A stretch of 6,372 nt of DNA from an uncultured Coriobacteriales bacterium. Lineage in GTDB: Bacteria > Actinomycetota > Coriobacteriia > Coriobacteriales > UMGS124. Each line of letters starts with the position of its first letter. Within the stretch, counting starts at the first letter, position 1. Positions 1 through 4,395 of the stretch are shown here, piece after piece. The stretch covers positions 19,246-25,617 of the forward strand of contig CAIFEU010000016.1 of NCBI GenBank assembly GCA_903789505.1. The letters run 5' to 3'. The notes beneath the pieces are model-generated. The model was not told the origin of the DNA. It was given only the letters and a program-made list of their open reading frames with translations, and searched no databases. The position numbers and the translations under genes are program-made.

Positions 1-1
1 G

Positions 2-226
2 GTCAAGATTCCCGACCTGCAGCGCGAGACGGGTTCGAGCTACCTCACGCTCTCGCGTTCGGTTGGCTATATGGCTCGCGTGCTCGTCTCGCTGCTCGTG
101 TTCCCGCGGCGCGACACCAAGTACGACATGAGCGTTTCAGGAGGGGCTTCCGTCGTCGTGCCTGCGGGCGACGCGGAGTCGCCGGGCGCCCTCACGTCAC
201 GGCGCAGGGGAGGGGTCCGGGGATGA
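2..226 (+). CDS. Family 2 glycosyltransferase, C-terminal end only (partial)
   Basis: The reading frame enters from upstream and gives 74 residues before TGA at 224-226. The visible part begins VKIPDLQRETGSSYLTLSRS and continues through GYMARVLVSLLVFPRR. An R-x-x-G-x-S-x-L stretch followed by a hydrophobic Tyr-Met-containing helix is typical of the region just after the catalytic domain of GT2 (GT-A fold) enzymes that transfer a sugar from a nucleotide donor, often to polyprenyl phosphate or a lipid-linked acceptor at the cytoplasmic membrane face. The last 35 or so residues are an Ala/Gly/Ser-rich tail ending in an Arg-rich segment and look disordered. The stop overlaps the next start as ATGA, so the two are probably co-translated. 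A DUF2304 gene directly downstream is a common partner of GT2 genes and supports the call. The catalytic domain lies outside the window, so donor and acceptor cannot be judged. Confidence 0.72.
   Translation, partial: VKIPDLQRETGSSYLTLSRSVGYMARVLVSLLVFPRRDTKYDMSVSGGASVVVPAGDAESPGALTSRRRGGVRG
206..215 (+). promoter_or_regulatory. Ribosome binding site of the DUF2304 gene
   Basis: The purine run AGGGGAGGGG ends 7 bases before the ATG at 223, an ideal Shine-Dalgarno spacing. It lies inside the last codons of the upstream glycosyltransferase gene and fixes the start of the next one. Confidence 0.7.
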
Positions 227-753
227 CGCCCTCGCTTCGCATCTTCCTGCTCGTCGTGGCGCTCGCCGCCGTGGCGCTCATGTACTATCAGCTGCGCACG
301 GCGCGGCTTAGGACCGAGTACGCGCTGTTCTGGATCCTCTTCTTCCTGCTGATCGTCATCCTGGCGGCGTTCCCCCGGATCGCGTACTGGGGCGCCGCGC
401 TCATCGGCATCCAGACGCCGGTCATCTTCGTGTTCCTGGTCATCCTGGCGCTGCTCCTGTTCAGGGTGTTCCGCACCTCGCTCAAGGTGTCGGAGCTGGA
501 GTCCAAGATTCAGGACCTCGCCCAGAACGTCGCGATCGAGCAGTTCGAGCAGAGGGAGCAGGAGCGCAACCTCGAGCAGGAGTACCGCGACGAGCCACAG
601 GGTGACCTCGAGGCGCCCCGCGGGGAACGGGTCGGCGCCGCGGCGGTCGCCGACGGGAGTGCATCCGCCGACGCCGCGTCGCGCACGGAGGCGGGCGCCG
701 GCTCGGGCGTACCGGATTGCGGGGAGTGTCGCACAGGGCGGGGCGCGCTATGA
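223..753 (+). CDS. DUF2304 family small membrane protein
   Basis: The protein has 176 residues. Hydrophobic segments lie at about residues 5-22, 36-52 and 64-83. The stretch TARLRTEYALFWILFFLL (about 26-43), an FPRIAYWGAALIGIQTP segment and a final helix leading into a charged coiled coil (about 86-125, with VSELESKIQDLAQNVAIE) match the DUF2304 pattern of basic loop, EYALxW, FP...GI and post-membrane coiled coil. The family has no proven reaction; members usually sit next to GT2 glycosyltransferases in polysaccharide loci and are thought to assist them at the membrane. That arrangement is seen here, with an ATGA overlap to the GT2 gene. Typical members are about 110-130 residues, so residues 126-176 are an added Ala/Gly/Asp-rich, probably disordered tail, with one CGEC motif near the end (C166, C169). 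The last codon and stop overlap the ATG of the pelD-like gene (750-753). The start is set by the strong site at 206-215. Confidence 0.8.
   Translation: MTPSLRIFLLVVALAAVALMYYQLRTARLRTEYALFWILFFLLIVILAAFPRIAYWGAALIGIQTPVIFVFLVILALLLFRVFRTSLKVSELESKIQDLAQNVAIEQFEQREQERNLEQEYRDEPQGDLEAPRGERVGAAAVADGSASADAASRTEAGAGSGVPDCGECRTGRGAL
735..743 (+). promoter_or_regulatory. Probable ribosome binding site of the pelD-like gene
   Basis: AGGGCGGGG lies 6 bases before the ATG at 750 (the AGGG core is 11 bases away). It is a moderate site, and coupling through the ATGA overlap at 750-753 is probably as important. It supports ATG 750 over the in-frame TTG at 717. Confidence 0.45.
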
Positions 754-1679
754 ACGTCCTGCTCATCGGTGGTGATTGCGCCCTGCTCGACGCGCTGATC
801 TACAAGTACAGCAAAGAGGGCGACCGCGTCTACTGGGTCACCGGCACCACGATCAAGTCGAGGCGCAGCCGGCACGTCTTCGGGAAGTACGACTTCAGGA
901 CCGACAGCGAGCTGTTGGCGGACATCATCTCCGGCATCTCTCCCGACCTGATCATCTACCTGGGCGCCCATGACGCGAACTTCGACTGGGTGGACCCCAG
1001 CCGCGACGGCAGGCGCTTCCTCTCGGGCGTCTCCAACATCACGATCTCTTCCTGTCTCCAGAGGGACTGCCGGATCATCTTCCTGTCCAGCGAACTGTCC
1101 TATGCCATGGGCAGCCCCGACGACATCCCCGAGACCCGGGACCCGCAGCCCGTCGCAGGCGTCGAGGGGCTGCGCGGGCGCGTCCTGATGGACGCCGAGC
1201 AGCAGTGGTTGTCGTCGCGGCAGCTGTACCACTGCGACGTGATGGTGCTGCGCCTGGACCACCTGTACTCGGTTCCGCTGGCGAACCAGATCATCCCCGA
1301 GACGATCGTCGACCTGTGCCTGGAGGCGTTCCGCTCCGGCACGGTTCGACCCAACGCGCGCCACGAGATCTCCCCGCTGTACGTGGACGACGCGGTGGAG
1401 GCAATCTACCGCGCGTCGAAGGCCGAGCGCCACGAGCATGACCTGTACAACGTCACGAGCGGGGAGGTCTGCGACGAGCTCGACATAGCCGACCAGATCC
1501 AAGCGTCGTTCGATGGCAGGGTCGAGGTGACGCCGGTCGATGCGGGGGAGCGGCGCAGGGTGGTTCTGGACGGCTCCCGCTTCGCGGGGGAGTTCGGCAT
1601 GTCGGTCCACCACAGGCTGCAGGACGTCCTCCCGCAGATCGTGGCGTTCCTGCGCCGACACGCCTCGCACTTCATCGAC
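750..1679 (+). other. SDR domain of the PelD fusion, catalytically degenerate
   Basis: This region encodes residues 1-310. In active extended SDRs the first loop reads TGxxGxxG; here it is IGGDCALL (6-13), keeping only the first glycine pair, with Cys10 and Leu13 at the other two positions. The catalytic YxxxK should fall around residues 138-146, between PETRDPQP and MDAEQQW. There is no Tyr between 118 and 160 and no Lys anywhere between 46 and 224, so the Lys is missing whatever the alignment. Later structural motifs (VLRLDHLY, the YVDDAVEAIY helix, LYNVTSGE) are well kept, which suggests a folded domain used for binding or assembly rather than catalysis. Confidence 0.7.
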
Positions 1680-3053
1680 GCGCAGGACGAGCTGGAGCGA
1701 CGCAGGCATAGCGGGCTCGCGAGCTCGCTGCGCAGCGTCTGGGGCGTCGTGGTCCCCGTCGCCGAGAGCGTCGCGTGCTTCGCGATCGCGTGCGCGCTGA
1801 CATGGCTGAGCGCCGGCGTGCCCTCTCTCTCGAGCTTCGACTTCTTCCTGCTGTACGTCCTGCTGTTCGCCGCAGTCTACGGGCAGGGGCAGGCGGTCCT
1901 CGCGGGCGTGCTGTCGATGCTGGGCAACCTGTTCCTGCAGTCCTGGGGCAAGGGCTCGTTCTCGCTCGTGGTCGACATGAGCATGTACCTGTGGGTCGCC
2001 GAGCTCTTCATCGTGGGGCTCTCGGTGGGCTATCTTAAGGACACGCTCAACAAGACGCGCGACGACTTCAAGGTGGAGCGCGACTACCTCGAGGAACAGC
2101 GCCGCGAGATCAGTAGCATCAACGCTGAGAACGTGCGCGTCAAGAAGGCGATCGAGTCGCAGGTCGTCAACCAGCAGGACAGCCTGGGCATGGTCTTCAG
2201 CGTCACCAACGAGCTCCTACAGGGAGACGAGCGCGCGGTCATCTTCCGCTGCGTCCAGGTGCTCTCCAAGCTCATGGGCTCCGACGACGTGGCGATTTAC
2301 TCCGTGGCGGGGCCGACGTTCGCGCGGCTGGTCTCCGCCACCTCCACGCGCGCCCGGGCGCTGGGCAACTCGGTGCGCTACCGGCAGCTCGGCCAGCTCG
2401 GCGACGACCTCGCCAAGCGGACCACCTACGTCAACCGCGCACTCGACGCCGACATGCCCTCGATGGCGCGCGGCATCTACTCCGATGAGGGCCTCGCCCT
2501 GTTCGTCGTGGTGTGGGACATGCCCTGGGAGCGCATGACGCTGTCCCAGTCCAACGTCCTGACGGTGGCGTGCAGCATGATTCGCGACGCGGTCCTGCGC
2601 TCGCAGAGGATGATACAGCTCCTGCGCTCCAGGCGTATGGTGGGAGACACGACGGTGATGAACGAGGGCGCGTTCGGGGAGATTGTCGACATCTATCGCG
2701 ACGCCGCGCGCGATGGGCTCGTGGTCTGCTCAATCCTGCGCGTGGACCTGTCGGGCTTCTCGGGTTCGGTGGAGCAGCTCGACTCCGAGCTGCGCGGTCG
2801 TCTGCGCGACAGCGACTACCTGGGCGACTATGGTCGGGGAGGGGTCTCCGTGCTGCTGGTGAACTCCTCGCAGGCTGACGCGGAGATCGTGAGCGCGCGG
2901 CTTGGGCGCGCCGGGTTCCCCTCCGCGGTCTTCGGCATCGAGGAGTACGCGCGGCGGCGCGGGGGCGACCGTGACGCCGTCGAGGGCGGGCGGGTTTCCG
3001 ACGGCGCCGCGCGCGACGGGGACGCGAGGGGCGGTGCTGCCCGAGATGCGTAG
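750..3053 (+). CDS. pelD: PelD-like c-di-GMP receptor fused to an N-terminal degenerate SDR domain
   Basis: The 767-residue protein has these parts in order. (1) Residues 1-310: an extended SDR (nucleotide-sugar epimerase/dehydratase) fold, seen in MNVLLIGGD, FLSSELSY (like SS-x-x-x-Y), MVLRLDHLYSVP, SPLYVDDAVEAIYRA and LYNVTSGE. (2) Four hydrophobic segments at about 332-353, 363-379, 381-397 and 409-429. (3) A charged coiled coil at about 430-475. (4) A GAF domain at about 478-620. (5) A degenerate GGDEF domain at about 632-735. Parts 2-5 are the architecture of PelD, the inner-membrane receptor that binds c-di-GMP and activates Pel polysaccharide synthesis by the PelF glycosyltransferase. 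The GGDEF signature is replaced by GRGGV (695-699), so no cyclase activity is expected, but the inhibitory-site motif R686-D-S-D689 is kept five residues before it. The SDR part lacks the glycine pattern and the catalytic Tyr/Lys. ATG 750 is chosen because the Rossmann strand starts exactly there and it overlaps the previous stop as ATGA. Residues 736-767 are a disordered Arg/Gly/Asp-rich tail. The overlapping pelE-like gene supports the call. Family assignment is good; function in this organism is inferred. Confidence 0.82.
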   Translation: MNVLLIGGDCALLDALIYKYSKEGDRVYWVTGTTIKSRRSRHVFGKYDFRTDSELLADIISGISPDLIIYLGAHDANFDWVDPSRDGRRFLSGVSNITISSCLQRDCRIIFLSSELSYAMGSPDDIPETRDPQPVAGVEGLRGRVLMDAEQQWLSSRQLYHCDVMVLRLDHLYSVPLANQIIPETIVDLCLEAFRSGTVRPNARHEISPLYVDDAVEAIYRASKAERHEHDLYNVTSGEVCDELDIADQIQASFDGRVEVTPVDAGERRRVVLDGSRFAGEFGMSVHHRLQDVLPQIVAFLRRHASHFIDAQDELERRRHSGLASSLRSVWGVVVPVAESVACFAIACALTWLSAGVPSLSSFDFFLLYVLLFAAVYGQGQAVLAGVLSMLGNLFLQSWGKGSFSLVVDMSMYLWVAELFIVGLSVGYLKDTLNKTRDDFKVERDYLEEQRREISSINAENVRVKKAIESQVVNQQDSLGMVFSVTNELLQGDERAVIFRCVQVLSKLMGSDDVAIYSVAGPTFARLVSATSTRARALGNSVRYRQLGQLGDDLAKRTTYVNRALDADMPSMARGIYSDEGLALFVVVWDMPWERMTLSQSNVLTVACSMIRDAVLRSQRMIQLLRSRRMVGDTTVMNEGAFGEIVDIYRDAARDGLVVCSILRVDLSGFSGSVEQLDSELRGRLRDSDYLGDYGRGGVSVLLVNSSQADAEIVSARLGRAGFPSAVFGIEEYARRRGGDRDAVEGGRVSDGAARDGDARGGAARDA
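2805..2816 (+). other. RxxD c-di-GMP inhibitory-site motif in the degenerate GGDEF domain
   Basis: The codons give R686-D-S-D689, followed by five residues (YLGDY) and then GRGGV where GGDEF would stand. The RxxD-x5-GGDEF spacing is exactly that of the I-site in diguanylate cyclases and in Pseudomonas PelD. A second arginine that contacts the ligand in known I-sites lies about 28-32 residues further on; R717 and R720 are candidates. This indicates a c-di-GMP receptor without synthase activity. Confidence 0.7.
3026..3031 (+). promoter_or_regulatory. Possible ribosome binding site of the pelE-like gene
   Basis: GAGGGG lies 14 bases before ATG 3046, which is long for a Shine-Dalgarno site. An in-frame GTG at 3034 is too close to use it. 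Re-initiation by ribosomes finishing pelD (stop at 3051-3053, inside the new gene) probably contributes. Confidence 0.35.
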
Positions 3054-4395
3054 CGAGACCGTCGCACTGCTCCTGATCCTGGTGGCGAACGTCCTGGTCG
3101 TTGCCTTGTATCTGCTGTATGGCCTAGTCGTGAGGCCCGCCGCCCGCGGCGTTCGTCGGCGCCGCGTCGACGTGCGGCGCGCCACGCTTGTGGAGCGGCT
3201 CAGGGAGTCTGCGCGCGACGCGGAGGCGCACACCGACGGCGCGGAAACCCCGACCGCCCAGGGTGACGGCGTGGGGTCCACGTCGTCGCATCCTGCGTCC
3301 GCACGGTCCGGCGGTGTGGGCGGCGCCGCTTTCCAGACGCGCGTCCTGCAGGTCGAGATCTCCGATGAAGCCGACGCGTCGCCGGGCGCACCTGGGGGTG
3401 CTGGGGACGCGGTGCGGGTGCCCTCCGAGCCTGCCTCGGCTTCCGCGGGGGCAGAGGCGGGCGCCAAGAAGGCCGCCGACGGCTACAGCCGCGCCCAGTA
3501 CCTGCTGCACGCGGGCGTGATGTTGCTGCTGCCTGTCGCGGGCGCCTGCTACTTCGGCCTGGGCTACCTGTTCCGACGCGTCTTCTTCCGCCGCCACGTC
3601 GACGTGTCCGACGTGATCTTCTCCAAGCAGCGCACGTTCGCCGACGAACGCGCCGACGTCGACCGCGAGATCAACGTCGCCCCGCTGGGCGAGGCAGTTG
3701 CGGTCACCGACGACCGAGACCTGCGCAGGCTCGTGCTGGACGTCATGCGCGGCGACTCACATGTGTCGATGAAGTCGATTTCGGAGGTCATACGCAGCGA
3801 CGACTCCGAGTCCTCCCACTACGCCGCGTCGATTCTGTCCGACTCGCTCAACCGCTTCAGGATGGAGTCGCGCAGACTCCTCAACACGATTCGCGAGGAC
3901 GCGAAGGGCTCTTCGCGCCTCGCCGAGGCGGCAATCGCCCAGGAGGGCGACGCGGGCATGGCGGAGCAACAGGAGCATGCGCGCCTTCTGCTGGCACGTG
4001 AGTGCGAGCGATACATCGACATGGTGGACGACGTTCTTCGCCAGCACGTGTTCACCGACCTCGAGCAGCGTCAGTGGACCGGCGACCTCGCCGAGGTTGG
4101 CGAGGTCATGTGGGAGAGCTGCCGCCCCGAGTTCGACGTCGACCGCATGGCGGGCGTCTGCTCGCGCCTCATCGAGATCGACGACTTCGAGCGCGCGCGC
4201 ACCTGGTGCGCCCGGCTTCGCGCGCAATTCCCCGACAACCTCACGAGCTACACGGTCCAGCTGCACCTGTCCTACGAGATGGGCGACGGCGAGGCGTTCC
4301 ACCGCACGCTCTCCGAGCTCGAGTCCTCCTCTGTCGTCATCGACAACCGCACGCTCGACGTCATCCGCCTGTTCGGATCAAAGGCGGTCGCATGA
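3046..4395 (+). CDS. pelE: PelE-like membrane protein with cytoplasmic helical-repeat domain
   Basis: The protein has 449 residues. A membrane segment (about 5-29) is followed by an Arg-rich stretch (30-52), a long Ala/Gly/Ser/Asp-rich linker (about 55-146) and a second hydrophobic region (about 152-176, with LLLPVAGACYFGLGYLF). Then comes a charged domain: DVSDVIFSKQR (186-196), EINVAPLGEAVAVTDDRDLR (208-227) and DDSESSHYAASILSD (252-266). The last two blocks match my memory of Gram-positive PelE-type proteins (N-x-x-PLxEA...R, then DDxExxHYAxx). The C-terminal half is all helical, and about 365-425 (SRLIEIDDFERARTWCARLR and following) looks like tetratricopeptide repeats. PelE is known to bind PelD and to help assemble the PelD-PelE-PelF-PelG complex at the inner membrane. 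ATG 3046 lies 8 bases inside the end of pelD; frame upstream of it encodes only low-complexity residues, while MRSETVALLLILVANV begins a membrane segment. The stop overlaps the next start as ATGA. The 90-residue linker appears to be an insertion relative to the usual protein. Confidence 0.78.
   Translation: MRSETVALLLILVANVLVVALYLLYGLVVRPAARGVRRRRVDVRRATLVERLRESARDAEAHTDGAETPTAQGDGVGSTSSHPASARSGGVGGAAFQTRVLQVEISDEADASPGAPGGAGDAVRVPSEPASASAGAEAGAKKAADGYSRAQYLLHAGVMLLLPVAGACYFGLGYLFRRVFFRRHVDVSDVIFSKQRTFADERADVDREINVAPLGEAVAVTDDRDLRRLVLDVMRGDSHVSMKSISEVIRSDDSESSHYAASILSDSLNRFRMESRRLLNTIREDAKGSSRLAEAAIAQEGDAGMAEQQEHARLLLARECERYIDMVDDVLRQHVFTDLEQRQWTGDLAEVGEVMWESCRPEFDVDRMAGVCSRLIEIDDFERARTWCARLRAQFPDNLTSYTVQLHLSYEMGDGEAFHRTLSELESSSVVIDNRTLDVIRLFGSKAVA
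3208..3480 (+). other. Low-complexity linker insertion in the PelE-like protein
   Basis: This region encodes residues 55-145 between the two hydrophobic regions. It is rich in Ala, Gly, Ser, Asp, Glu, Thr and Pro, has no hydrophobic core, and is probably disordered. A short less biased patch, FQTRVLQVEISDE (about 96-108), could be a binding motif. The flanks are strongly basic on both sides (RPAARGVRRRR before, FRRVFFRRH after the second membrane region). Confidence 0.55.
4380..4384 (+). promoter_or_regulatory. Ribosome binding site of the GT-C-like gene
   Basis: AAAGG ends 7 bases before ATG 4392, inside the last codons of the pelE-like gene. It favours ATG 4392 over the in-frame ATG at 4410. 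Confidence 0.5.

Noticed and set aside
717..752. TTG start 11 codons upstream of the pelD-like ATG
   Set aside because: The extra residues (RGVSHRAGRA) precede a textbook Rossmann first strand that starts at MNVLLIGG, and ATG 750 forms an ATGA overlap with the previous stop.
750..1679. Active UDP-glucose 4-epimerase or RmlD-type reductase
   Set aside because: The cofactor glycine pattern and the catalytic Tyr and Lys are missing, so enzyme activity is not supported.
510..1709. Long open frame on the minus strand, about 399 codons, opposite the SDR region
   Set aside because: Its translation is Arg/Ala/Val/Asp-rich without recognisable motifs and it lies opposite a clearly real gene; long antisense frames are expected in high-GC coding DNA.
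2640..2960. Active diguanylate cyclase
   Set aside because: The GGDEF signature is replaced by GRGGV; only the RxxD binding site remains.
2902..3045. Upstream extension of the pelE-like frame
   Set aside because: It would overlap pelD by about 150 bases and adds only a Gly/Ser/Arg-rich stretch; ATG 3046 starts directly at a membrane segment.
2730..3467. Minus-strand open frame of about 245 codons opposite the end of pelD and start of pelE
   Set aside because: Low-complexity translation, no motif, and opposite two genes with membrane segments and known-family motifs.
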